The notes below the pieces were generated by a model. That model was not told where the DNA came from. It saw nothing but the letters and a program-made list of their open reading frames with translations, and ran no database searches. Shown piece after piece: positions 26,501-37,872 of a stretch of 64,000 nt of DNA; position 1 is the stretch's first letter; each line of letters begins with the position of its first letter. This DNA comes from Todiramphus chloris collaris (taxonomy: Eukaryota > Chordata > Aves > Coraciiformes > Alcedinidae), in NCBI GenBank assembly GCA_025345505.1, contig JANVCC010000073.1, positions 1,443,391 to 1,507,390 on the forward strand. Reading direction: 5' to 3'. The position numbers and the translations under genes are program-made.

Positions 26501-27822
26501 GCGTAGGCTCGAAGGCACTGGGAGTGAGGGGCTCCTGGGGTGTTGCAAGAGTTGGCCCCATCTGGGGCTGGGGGCCAGAGCTGCTATTAAATATTAAAAA
26601 TAATGTTGAAATAGAAGAGAAATGGGAGGGGAAGAAAAAGAAACAACTCAAGCAAGGGGAGAGATCGTAACGAGCCATTTTTTTCCCCTCGTCGTGCAAT
26701 TTCCATCACCACCGGGGCCAAAATGATAGTAGGAGGCTGATGTATCATCAGAAAATAGAGCCTGAGCATCGTGTAAGGAATGAAAGAGCGCGAGCGATGA
26801 ATGGAACAACAACTGGCAGACCAGAAAGATTGAGCAGATAGACTGTGGTGCCTAAATATGTCAAATCCAGGCTTGCTATTCTGAATGGGATGCATACAGG
26901 GCAGGAAGTGCTTGTTCCATTTTCCATTGGTGCTTTTTTTGGGTTTTTTTTTTTGTGGAGTTAATTGATTTTTGAAAGAGGTTTCCCATTGTTTTTCTTT
27001 TGAAACCTCCAAGTCGGAGGGGAAAGTCTAGATTACTGCTGGGGGCTTAGGAGAAAAGGTAATGCTGCTGGCAAATAATCACTCAGTGCTGGGTCCCTCC
27101 TGAAAACGTGGCATTCCTGGTGCTGAAGCACTTGGCAAAATGATTTTCTGATTTCTAGCTGGAACTGTCAGTATCGAAGCAAATCGTTTAACAAAAACGT
27201 TCTCTGATGAGCATCTGGGAATCTTTGCCAAAAATCCGTGGTTTTTTTTTTTTTCCTTTGGCTTTCAGTAAAGTTCTGTGAGCTCAAAAGACTTGGGAAA
27301 TGTTCTGGAGGAAATGCAACCAAATAAACCCAAGTGTTGGTTTGAGTTGCCAGTGTAGTTGGAACACGGCTAGAGAGCTAGCTGCTCTGAGTGTGAAAAG
27401 TTAACTCACTCTTTCCTCCGTGGATTAATGAACATTTCGCTCCTGGGAGAAGATTACTAGTTTGTTTCTAGTCTCGGACCACATCAGGTCACTTGGCCAT
27501 GAGAAATGTGCTGAGCAGCATCTTCCAACAGCGTTGTGCCCTTGCTGGCCCTGGTTGGGACAGATATGGCGGTGTTTTCAGAGAGAACAGGAGGCAAATC
27601 GAAGTTATTCGGTATCTTTTGTCCAAGACAGGCTCAGGTACCCCCTGTGCACGCAGGGCTCTTGGGATCTATAAGAAGTCGTGTTCTCCGCGGTGTGCGT
27701 GGGGACTGGCACGTGAAGAGGCCCATTGCTTTCCACCAAGGCTAAATTATCAAGGAATAGCTAGAAATTAATATCATCCTGTAAGGACTTCGAGCACTGC
27801 ACATTTTATTTCCATGTGAAGA

Positions 27823-27860
27823 GTGTGTATGTATGTGTGTGTGTATATGTATATATATTT
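27823..27860 (+). repeat. TG/TA microsatellite
   Basis: A short alternating purine-pyrimidine stretch of mixed TG, TATG and TA units followed by T. It is too short and interrupted to say more. It could adopt Z-DNA locally. Confidence 0.7.
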
Positions 27861-30387
27861 AAGTTTAACTAGGTCACAGCACCAGGCTTTGGGTGAATGG
27901 GTAACACTACCTCCAGTTTTGCCATCCTTGGTAGGATATATTCACGAGGATGGGGAGCATGTGCTTGGAACTGGCTTCAGCCCCCAGCAGTCAGTGGGTT
28001 TGGGCAGTTCCTGTGTGAAAATCCACATCCAGAGGCAGGCAGCTGGGAACAGCAGGGAGCTGCTCGCTGCTGCATCTCCGCTTCCCGTTTGGTGAGGTCG
28101 TGGGCAGCCTGGCTGTGCCAGAGTGCTGTGGGGCCAGCTTTTAAATACAGTTGGTGGCCAAGAAGCCAGGGAAGTTTTCAAAACCCGTTTGGCTACGGAG
28201 TTCCTGTGCCACACTGATCCACTGGTTGATGTTTCTGCAGCAAAGGTTATGTGGCTTTAAGTGAAAGCATCTTCATGCCAGAAACTTGAGCAGGAGCTGC
28301 CATGTGACATGGACCTTTCCCTTGGAAAGAAGTAGTTGGTTAAGTAATTATGTGGTGCCCAGTTTGTGAGTCATTAGCTGCTCGTTGCCAACTGGCAACG
28401 GGGGGATGTTCTACCCAAGATGTAGCTGCTGGAGGAAATTGTGTGGTTTTTGTGTATCTCTATAATGAAAAGACCCATCTATCAGTAAGAGATCAGAGTT
28501 CTGTAGGGAGACAGAGGAAGCGCCTTCTTTCTTCCTATTTGGGTGGGATGGGTGTGTTCGTTAACAGAGCCCTTGCAGGAGATTTAATCACATTCTCTTG
28601 ATGGGAGAGCTGATGCCTGAGCACTCCTGTCCGCTGAAGGTATCTGCAGGAGGCACCGACATCCCCAGACCTCTGCACCGGTCGTGCTCAGCCCGAGACC
28701 ACGTGGGCTAAGGGCAGAGCCGTGGGTTTATTAACGGCAGGCAGCAGCCCCGCGTGCCTTTGTAGGAACGTCTGTCTCCCCCCTCTTCACTGGGCAGGGA
28801 TGCTTTTGCGGTGCCTCAGCGGTCAGTCTGCTCTCCCCAAAAGGCTGGTTTTACACGTGCCCGGCGCGGCTTAATTAAGAAACGTCGCGTGTTCTGCACA
28901 ACCCTGCACCTTTCAGATCCACCCCCTTCCCAAACAACCCCCAAGCCACGCTGGCAGGGTGTGGGTGGCCAACAGCAAGCAGAGGGCTGGGGTCAGCCCG
29001 CTCGAGAGGAGCGTGGCTGTTGGTAGCCCCCGGAGCAGCTCAGTTGAACCGGGCTGTGCACTGCATGCGTTTCAAGGGCCGTTAGAGGTCCCATCTGGCA
29101 GAGAGTTGGAGCAAGCGAGGGCCACGCGCCCAGCATCTATTTTAGCGCCGTGTCGTTGATTCTCTCGTGGTTTTTTTCCCCCACAGTTTGAGGTTTTCAG
29201 GAGTCTCAGTGATTATCTTTAGCCGCACGAGTCAAGGTTTCTGCTTGCTCATGTTTCCAGCTTAAGATTTGGGGAAGAGTTGGAAAATATGATCTTGAAG
29301 TCTTCCCTGGCTTACGCAGGTAGTCGGGCAGATTTCTGTCTTGAGGGGCTCTACGTATGTGTTAATTTTTGAGGAAAATCTAGGGTAAAACACACAAATC
29401 TGCCATTCTTCTAGGTGGAGGACAGGAAAACTCTTTCAGTGGCTGGCTGACTTCTTCCTCACGCCGTATTCTGAGCGCGGATAAAATTGTCAGTGTGGGG
29501 GAATTACACCCTCGGCGATGTTGGGATGCTCATCCCTCCTGCCCGCATCCCTTCCCCGGAACCCGTGGAGAATAGTTTGCGTAGCGTGGAGTTTCGCCGT
29601 GTTGGAAGTTTCTAAGGATGCACAGCCCTGCGTAGAATATATCCCTGAAACTTCAGTGACAAAAATGGCTAAGCACATTGGCTATAAATAGCAAAGTGCC
29701 TTCTTTAGGGACTGATACAGACTGCTCTCGTGATAGCAAAGTAGACAAGAATATAGGAAAATATGGGTATATTTAGCGCTCCAGAAGGCGATAGATGGAG
29801 TTCTGACTTCACATCACACGAGCTTTTAAAGCCGTTACCTCTGGATAATCCCTTGTGTTCAGCCGTGATGCTGTGACATATTTGGGACCTAATTATAAGC
29901 TTTGCTGCCAATCAAAGTCCCAAATGGCAAAGGACAGCATTGGAAGGCAAGGGGTGGGCCTCGCTCTCATCAGTCACGAGTAGCTGGGGAAGAAGATGCA
30001 GGAAAAGGCCGTGGCAGTTGAATGGGATTTGGATTAAATATGGTTTAATGGGATTTTGGCATAAATGTGTCTTTTTAACATCTGCCTGCCTCGTTGATTC
30101 TTAATGGGCATCTGCTTGGGTGAACATGTTCTGGTTCTCATCGAAAAGCAACACCTAAATGATTGTGGTCACACGATGAGGCTGTGGTCTTGCAGAAGCC
30201 CCTGCCGGGCTTGTCATGGAGCATCTCCTTGGGGGCAGTGGGAGAGAAGCGGCTGAGATAGCAGCCAGAGAGCCCCAGGGCTCGTGGGGACCTCTCTTAT
30301 CCTTTCCCAGGCCAATTCAAAACACGTTTTCCTGCTGCTCAAGGAGGTGGTGTAGAAGTAGCCCTGATAGAGCAGATGATGCTCAGA

Positions 30388-30431
30388 GATAATGATCTTA
30401 AAGGTCTCTTCCAGCCGTAGCGATTCCGTGA
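30388..30431 (+). mobile_element. CR1 LINE 3' tail remnant
   Basis: About 45 bases match the CR1 terminus in sense orientation: 'aatgatcttaaaggtctctt', then 'ccagccgtagcgattccgtg'. The end pattern 'gattccgtga' corresponds to the usual 'gattctatga'. Everything upstream of the tail is missing. Confidence 0.7.
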
Positions 30432-31055
30432 ACCTTGTGGTGCACGTGGGTGCAAAGCCTGAGATCTCCCGCTTCAGAGTCACCCTCTTTCCTCTTCCCA
30501 AGGCTGTGGAAAAGGCTGGGATATGTTTCTGATTGGAAGGCTGCAAAGGATATGTGCAAGTGTTATTTTGGAATCAAAACCACCAACTCATTTGGAGAGC
30601 CATCTCTCACCTCTTTCTTCCTCTTTCCCCAGCCTTTTATAAGAGCCTTTTTGCTGCTGCTGAGAATATTCCTCCGGCACCGTACCCACACACGTACATT
30701 TTCTGCTGATGGAACGATGCCTGTTACCGGGGGTGGCTTTTTAGGCTCAAATCACTGAAATGGTAGAGTTGTACTGCAGCTAGTGGGAAGGAGCTGTCTT
30801 GAACTGGTGTTGCTGGGTTGCCTTCCTTCCAAGAATACTGTCCTAAACAATTAAAAAATAAGGTTTATTTAAAATGAAGGCGATATAACCGTGCTAGCCA
30901 TCGTGAGAGGATGGGTGGAGAGGCAGGAACCTCGTGTGGAAACAGGTCTCAGTGCTCCTATAAGAAGTCCTGTAACCAAATCTGGGACCCTGAAGTGTGG
31001 TACAGAACTCAGTATCCTGTGATCCATAAAACCCTCGAGTGACGCTAACACCAAG

Positions 31056-31284
31056 GGGATTCAGGTTGGACAGAAGGAAGAATTCCTTCCCCAGGAGGGT
31101 GGTGAGACACTGGAAGGGGTTGTCCAGAGACGTGGTGGAAGCCCCATCCTTGGCAGTGTTTCAGCCCAGGCTGGCTGGGGCTGTGAGCACCCTGCTCTAG
31201 TGGGAGGGGTCCCTGCCCATGGCAGGGGGGTTGGAATGGGATGAGCTTTAAGGTCCCTTCCAACCCTGACAACTCTATGATTCC
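31056..31284 (+). mobile_element. CR1 LINE 3' fragment
   Basis: A sense-orientation CR1 copy of about 230 bp. It starts in the 'attcaggttggacagaagga' block and runs through 'ccccaggagggtggtgagac', 'ggctgtgagcaccctgctct' and 'cagggggg ttggaatgggatgagc'. It ends with 'aaggtcccttccaaccctga' and 'ctctatgattcc'. The middle block differs from subfamily A, so this belongs to another CR1 subfamily. Confidence 0.9.
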
Positions 31285-34200
31285 ATATTCAGAAACGGGT
31301 TATCCTGGAGCTTTTTGTGTTCTACCCTCTCCCGTTATGCACTTGGTTTGTCTCAGTCCTCTCTTTGGGTGGCCAGCCCATATCGGGGTGACTTTTAGGT
31401 CTGCCCCGTGCTTTCCCTCGAGCAGGGAGAGGTGAGCGTGGACCTGGCAGGCTTGGGTGGTGGATGGTGACCCAGTGAAGGTGGGCTCGGGGTGGCTCCT
31501 GGCCGTTCTTTGCAGTGGGGCACGAACTGGCCCTAGGAACCTCGTGGGGAAGAAAAGCAAAGACCTGCAGGGAAAGCTGAGTGACCTAGGGATGAATTTT
31601 AGGTACCAGCTGGCTGCATCCTGCAGTGCTGATGGCTGTCTCCAGGGCCATCGTACCTCCCTGGCTTTAGTACCTGCTGGGATGGGTGCTGGCTCCCTGC
31701 GGGTCTGGGGGCACAGCCTGACTGGGACAACTCCCTTTGTTTCCAGGAACTGCAGGGTCATTTTCCACCCTCTCCATTTCCAAGCCTCCAGCCACTAGAG
31801 GGAGAGGATGTTCCATATTTATTTATGGCTTCCTTCGGCGCTGGGGGGGTTGAGCGTCTGGAAAAGGGACTGCTTCCCTCCAGAGAGGCTGTACAGACAG
31901 CACTCTAGCTGGGTTCAACCCCTCTCATTGACCAGAGTTCTACAGCTCCTCCTGAGATTTGACCTCTCTGGACTTGTATTAGTTTATGACCTAAAATTGT
32001 AAATGCTCTGGAAGGTGTTGGATGAGCCTTGTCTACAGTTTACGCCCTGTATTTGCTGTGGAGCATCCCTGCTGTGAACTGGTTTCCGTGGGGAAGCCTT
32101 TGGCTGCTCCTGGGTCTGGCTGTCTCCTCCTGTTACCCCACACCCCGCTGCACCGCGACAGCCGGACACAACAGCGTGGCATCTGCGGGAGACCCCTACC
32201 CTTTCCCCTCCTGCCCCTACCCTCTCCCCTTCCTTGGCAAGCTGGAGACTCTTCGAGCCTATGGCCTGTTGCCTCTGCAAGAATAAAACAAGCCCAAGAG
32301 GGATCTCATTTAATTTGGAATTGAACCATTGAGTCGGGAATACCGATTTCAAAGGACACCAGCAAGGAGCTGTAGGTTTAGGTAGGGGAATGGGGATGGA
32401 AGTTTTAAGACAGGCAGTGTTGGGGAAGTGAATTTTGTACACTTCTGAAAATAAATGTTGCCTTTGCAGATTGAGCTTAGTGGGGAGGACCTGTGGGCTG
32501 GCTGTGTCAATGGAAGTGTGATGGAGGGGGCTTGAAAAGTAGCCTGGGATGAAAGCAGCGTGTTCAGTGGGTTTGATGAGTCTTCAGTACTATCGACCAG
32601 GTGAATTTACATCCCTCTGCAGATGGGGGGTGGGCAAGAGAGTCTTTTTGCCCTTCTTTTGACTCCAGTGGGTGACTCAAGGCAGTGCTCACTCAGAAGT
32701 GAAACCTCACGATGCCTTAGCAGCCTGGAGTATTGAAGGAGAACATCTTTTGGGTAGTTTTTGTGACCCTGAAAGTCAATAGTTCCAGTTAACGTAGGGA
32801 CTCAGCCAAGGGGTTTCTTTACGCTGAGTGGAGCTGCAGATGATGCTCCAGCACAAGACGTTCTCCTGGTGAGGCTGGGGCTGGTCCCAGCTGCTCCTGC
32901 CCTTGCGTGTTTTCCTTGCCCAGCTGTGCCCTGGCCTGTGCAGCTGCTGGCAGGCACGAGAAGGCAGAGGGGACAATATGCAGGAAGGTGCTAGAAACCT
33001 TGAGACTGACCAGACGCAGGCACACTGGAAAAGCAGGCATGTAAGGACTAAATATCACCCTGGAAAAGGTGGTCAGAACGCTCCTTGTCATCCTGTGTGT
33101 CCATCACTGGACATCCCATCCTCCCAGGGCTGAGATTCGGCTGCTCCAGGAGCTGTCCCTCCTCCAGCCCGTGTTCCTCTGGGCACGCTTTACTTGGCTG
33201 AGGATCTCCTTCCACATCCCTGTACCTCACACTAACCAAAGCCAGGAAAACACGGCTGTGAACCGAGTTGCTTAAGCTCAGCATCCCGGGCCACGGGTCA
33301 CAGATGGTGCTCAGTAACAGAGCTGGAGGAGCAGCGAGTGAATATGAAAGGCTCCTCGGCGTCGCGCTCTGCATTTTGATGAACTGCGCCCGTAACCTTA
33401 TCAATACGACCTGCTCGTTAAGCCTTCACCTGCCTGATGGAGATGCGAGGCCTTGGGAGACCAATCTGCTCTCCTTCTGTACAGTTGCTTTGCCTTCCGA
33501 GAGCCGGGGCTGGGAAATGGTTATTCAAGCAGTGATCCCACGGGCTGCCGTGGCCGGGTCACCTCCTGCCACCTCACCACTGGTTTCTGCTGGTGTGGGG
33601 TCCTCGTGGAGTGAAAAGCATTTCTGCCCCAGGGATTGGAATGTATTTGTGGCTGTAGGACCAGGCTGGGGGGCCTTGGGTGAAGGCACCCAGCTCCAGT
33701 GGCTTCCCTTCCGGGGCAGAGGGGCCAGGCAGGAGATCTGTAAGGTCTCTAAGGAGGGGTAAGGAGGGCTGTGAGATCCTCTAGGCCATGAGCTGTGGCC
33801 CTGGAGGCTCTGTCCCCCGGTCCTGCAAGCGAACATCTCTCCAGGCATAGAGGAAGGAGCACGGCTGCAGGGTAGATGGCTTTGCCAGTCCCTTCTGACC
33901 TTAAAATACATGTCCCGGGGCAGCATCTCTTGTTTCTCTGCAGATCTTCTGAATAGTCATAACAAGCTCTAGTTTTCTTTAAAAAGATTCTATTTTTTGG
34001 CTGCAGATCTCTCTCCAAGTACACAAATGAAATAAATTTATATACGAGCATTGTGCTACTTGTAAAACCCTTTCCCTTTTAAATTTAGTTTTATTCCCTT
34101 TTTTAATCTCCATAGGATTTTCCCCTGAATGAGCAGAACTAGGGCAGTGCTGGTAACAGATGGACCTAAAGAAGACTGGGATGCTGGAGAGACATCTGAC

Positions 34201-34928
34201 GGGCTCAGGGAGCTGAACTGGGGTGCTTTCTTCATCACCCAAAGAGTTTAATTTGACTGCAGGTCATTAATTTTCGCCTCTAAAGCAGAGGTCTTAGCAA
34301 CAGAGCGCGTTCCTTGGCAACAGACTGCCGTGGTTTAATTAAAGCAGGAGTGGGAGTTTTCCAAATGCCACTCTTGGAAAAAGTTGGAGGATATTAGCAA
34401 ATCAAATGGGCTGAGGCATGAGTCGCCTTGCCCGTCAGACAGGGGGGTGACAAGGAAAAAAGGAATAGTAAACAAGATGCAAACTGTGGGGGCATCTTGG
34501 CAAAAGGAGCCGTTCTGGGAGGGAGGCAGGGATGGGGCTTGCATGGTGCGTGTCCTTCCCAGGGGCCAGGCGTGGCTGGCTGGCAGAGCTTTGCTTAATA
34601 AAAAAAGGTCTTTTTGGGTGCAGATTTCCAAACAAAGTGTGCTTTTTCCACCAGGGCTTTGGTAGAAGTTAGTGTGTTTTTATCTGCTGGAAGCTGTTGC
34701 TTTGTTACTAAAAATCAGAGACCTTGAGGAGGGTGTGTGGGTAGTGTGGCCGTGGCCCCGTCCATCATCTTCCTCCTTTACCCCAGGGGAGCGAGTGGTG
34801 CACGAGCTGCAGCGAGCCCGGCGTCTGCCTGCGCCGAGCCCGCTAACTATCGACGTAGCCAGCCATCAGCAGTGCCAGGGGGATGCCACCACATCCGAGA
34901 GAGCTCTCCCTTCGTGCCAGCACGTGGA

Positions 34929-34980
34929 GAATCATAGACTGGCTGGAAGGGACCCTAAAGAGCATCTCGTACCGGCCGCA
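34929..34980 (-). mobile_element. CR1 LINE 3' end remnant, antisense
   Basis: The + strand 'gaatcatagactggctggaa' followed by 'gggaccctaaagagcatctc' is the reverse complement of a CR1 terminus: the 'gattctatga' tail, then the 'aaggtcccttccaacc' block. Only the terminal 50 bases can be recognised; sequence beyond 34,985 no longer matches clearly. Confidence 0.75.
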
Positions 34981-35129
34981 CTGCCTGGGCTGGGCTGGAG
35001 AAGCGCTCTGGAGCAGAGTGAGACCAGTTTGGGCTCCCCTGCCTGTCCCTGGTGTGATGTGGAACCCCAGGGGAAGGCAGCGTGCCCCTGGTTTGCAGCT
35101 GCCAGGAGGAGAGCCTGATCTTTCCCCCC

Positions 35130-35500
35130 TTCTGTGGCAAACGGCAAGGTCCCCCCCGCTTCCGTCGGAGCGGCCGATTCCCGCGCGCTCGCTCGAGTCG
35201 GATAATTTACACCTCGGACCCGTCTGCGGGTCAGGGTTAGTTCAGGAGGACGCTTCCCTCTGGGGCCTCGGTGTACATCGCAGCTCCTGTTAAGGAACGG
35301 GCGAGCGGTCTTGTAACGTTCCAGAAATAACGACGGTGCTGGGGCAGAGCCCGGAGCGCTGCGCTGATGGGAGAGGCGCGGGGCCATTAGGAGACCGTTC
35401 CGTAGGGTTGGGAGCTCGGGTTGTGGTTTTTTTTTTTCCTGAAGGAAGGTCCGTGTTTTCTGGCCGTGTAGCGTGGCTGATTGGTTTATAAAGCCAGGCT
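35130..35500 (+). promoter_or_regulatory. CpG-rich patch with CCAAT and TATA-like motifs (weak promoter candidate)
   Basis: The stretch from about 35,150 to 35,400 is visibly richer in CpG than its surroundings (for example 'ggagcggccgattcccgcgc'). Downstream, near 35,477, an inverted CCAAT motif 'ctgattgg' abuts a TATA-like 'tttataaag' near 35,486. The two motifs sit closer together than in a typical promoter, where NF-Y sites lie about 60-100 bases upstream of the start. No leader or coding exon was seen after it. It may be an enhancer, a minor promoter, or chance. Confidence 0.2.
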
Positions 35501-36100
35501 GGGTAATTCCTAGCAGAGGTTAGGCAAATTCCCCTCCTTTCTCATTAATGAACCGGGAGGGTTTGGTGCCTTTTCTTTGAGGTTCACTAGAGACAGCGGC
35601 TGCGGGAGCAGATCCGTGCTCTCGAGCAGGGAACGGGGAGCATCTGCCCGCTGCAGCAGCGAGACCCCCGGTGTGTGATGGGGCACAGCCAGGCTCCTGC
35701 TCCCCTCAGGCGATTCAGGGCTGGAAGTGGACGGGGAGGCGATGGCCGGGCGATGTTCTCCAGCGCCCGCGGCCACCGTCGGAGCTGGGGAGGAAGGGGA
35801 GCGTGGGTGAAAAGCAAAGGAAGGGGAAATCCCCCTGCGAAGGCAGCAGCAGGGGAGGGAGAGCAGCATCTTGGAGCGTTTCCAGCGAGTGGTTTATAGC
35901 AACGTTCCTACGGTGGGGATTAAAGAAAGGAGGGCTCGAAGATCTCAAGGAGATTCGGGTGGCGGTGTGGTAATACAGTGAAGGAAAGAGATGAGAGGCA
36001 GGTAGAGTGCTGTGCTGCTGCAGTGCTGCCGTGACCGCTCTCGCCAGGATGCCAGGCGGTCGCTCACCCATCACGTGTGGGCACCCAGCCTTGTGTTTTG

Positions 36101-36140
36101 GATCTGCACCCAAAACCAGGGATCTGCACCCAAAACCCGC
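36101..36140 (+). repeat. 20-bp tandem duplication
   Basis: The phrase 'gatctgcacccaaaaccagg' at 36,101-36,120 is immediately repeated at 36,121-36,140, with differences only in the last three bases. It is a simple local duplication. Confidence 0.85.
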
Positions 36141-36650
36141 TCTGGGACACGGAGGTGTGATAGTGGGTGAGAGAGCAGGGTGGGTCTGCCTCTGTTGGAC
36201 CGGACGGAGGGTTGCCACGGGGAAGTCTCGTGTGGGTCGCTTCACGAGGCTCCAGATGGACCAGATGAGGCACGAGGGTGGAGGTTGCTTGTTGCTTTTT
36301 CAGCAGCACGATGTTGTAGGAAGTGTCCTCCTCCTCCTCGTGCCCATTAGCTTTGCTTTTCAGTCTCTCTCCAGCTTCATCTAATTAGGAGGAAAAAAGT
36401 TAAATACAGGGAAGTGGCTTTAATCTAATAAGTCTAATCCTTGTATCAGTCACAGAGACAGTTCCCAGGTAAACTGTGTCCCTGTTTTCACTGCCTGCAC
36501 ATCTCTGCTCACCTGCGAGGTTCTCACGCGGTAACGGGTATCGGTCCCTTGGCAGTAGGGACGGGACTGGGCTGTCAAAGGGAAGATGTGCGCGTAATTT
36601 GGTGTTACCTTGTCTGTAGCCAGCTACTGCATGTGATAATATGCACTTCT

Positions 36651-37013
36651 GGGCTTGTTCAGCCTGGAGAAAAGGAGTCTCAGGGGAGATTTTCTGGCTC
36701 TGACAGCTCCTGAGAGGAGGTTGGAGCCAGGGAGGGTCAGGCTCTGCTCCCAAGGGACAAGTGGTAAGAGGAACCGGCCTCACATTGACCCAGGGGAAGT
36801 TTAGGTTGGGGCTGAGGAACAATTTCTTCCCCTCCAGGGCTGTCCCAGGCTGCCCAGGGTGGTGGTGAAGTCCCCGTGACCCCTGGAGGGGTTTCCAAGC
36901 CATGGAGCTGTGGTGCTGAGGGACAGGGGGCAGTGGTGCCCTGGCAGTGCTGGGGGAACAGTTGGACTCAGTCAGCTTAAAGGTCTCTTCCAACCAAAAC
37001 AATTCCACGATTC
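36651..37013 (+). mobile_element. CR1 LINE 3' fragment (subfamily B of this window)
   Basis: A sense CR1 copy of about 360 bp starting at 'gggcttgttcagcctggaga'. It contains 'ctggctctgacagctcctga', 'gaggaacaatttcttcccct' and 'ggagctgtggtgctgaggga', and ends in 'aaggtctcttccaaccaaaa' with a 'aattccacgatt' tail. It is close by eye to the copy at 48,388-48,771, including the unusual 'gacagggggcagtggtgccc' segment, so the two form one subfamily distinct from the copies at 4,255, 14,070 and 37,502. Confidence 0.9.
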
Positions 37014-37501
37014 AAATTCCAGAGTTTGGATGTCCGTAAGTGTTCACCTCTTGACTCTTTCATTTGTCAGACAGCTCTGGAATCATGCTGGCTGTCACTG
37101 CCTGTATTAAAGGTGATGGAATGTGGCTTGATGCAACTGGAGCAGGCTACCTGGGGCACGAGCAGTGCAGGGATGCTGGGCAGCTCCCCTTCCTGCTGTT
37201 CTGTCCCATTGAAACAAATAAGTGCAGACACACCTAGGCTGTGATCCTCGCCCATCCTGCTGAACAGCACAGGGCTTGCAGAAGGTGACAGTCACGAGGA
37301 GCTGGGTCTTATTTCCTGACTCAGAATCTCCAGCCGCAGGGAACGTCTTGACTCCTTCAGAGGTCAGGAGCAGAACATGGAAATGCTCTTCTGCCCTCGA
37401 GGCTGGAGTACACGTGGGGAAACCCATTCAAACACAACCCTAAACCTCGGCAGATGGACACAGGCGAGGGTGGTTTCTCTACAGGTGATGCAGTATGTAG
37501 A

Positions 37502-37872
37502 ATTGGAGAATGGGTTGGGTGGGCAGGGACCTTCCAAGCTCCTCTGGTGCAACCCCCTGCAGGGCCAGGGCCATCTGCACCTAGAGCAGGGTGCTCAGAG
37601 CCCCGGGCAACCTCCCCTGCAATGGTGCCAGGGATGGGGCAGCCACCCCCTCTCTGGGCAGCCTGGCACAGGCTCCCACACCCTCAGCACCAACAATTTC
37701 TCCCTTCTCTCCAGTCTAAATCTCCCCCTTTTAGTTTCAAACCATCATCCCTTGTCCTGTCCCAACAGGCCCTGCTCCAAACTCTGTCCCCATCTTTCTG
37801 ACAGGCCCCCAGAAGGTCTCCCCTTGGGGAGCCTTCTCCTCTGCAGGCTGAACCCCCCCAGCTCTCCCAGCC
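37502..37872 (-). mobile_element. CR1 LINE 3' fragment, antisense (subfamily A)
   Basis: A 5'-truncated CR1 copy of about 370 bp on the minus strand. The + strand shows the complement of the terminus ('gggttgggtgggcagggacc') and then the same ordered blocks as the copy at 14,070, down to 'ggagccttctcctctgcagg' and 'agctctcccagcc'. Differences from the 14,070 copy are scattered single bases and small indels, so both derive from one source lineage. Homology stops near 37,872; the following sequence is unrelated or too diverged. Confidence 0.9.

Larger units (their letters stand above)
22069..30387. other. Non-repetitive DNA with one CR1 remnant and simple repeats
   Basis: No gene was recognised. 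The stretch contains the degraded CR1 end at 23,474 and a TG/TA repeat near 27,823, both listed separately. A quieter block at about 26,690-26,930 (with 'ctgatgtatcatcag' and 'gcctaaatatgtcaaatcc') resembles a conserved non-coding element. Several CpG-containing patches, for example 25,720-25,930, produce long shadow frames on both strands but show no domain or splice structure. Confidence 0.3.
31285..36650. other. Non-repetitive DNA, with one CR1 remnant and a CpG-rich patch
   Basis: No gene was recognised. AATAAA strings occur near 32,283 and 32,450, but no coding exon leads to them. The CR1 remnant (34,929), the CpG-rich patch (35,130) and the 20-bp duplication (36,101) are listed separately. 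The rest shows no recognisable content. Confidence 0.3.

Noticed and set aside
33730-33930. Possible old interspersed repeat
   Set aside because: A few words such as 'ccttctgaccttaaa' recall a CR1 end, but the order and neighbours do not match.
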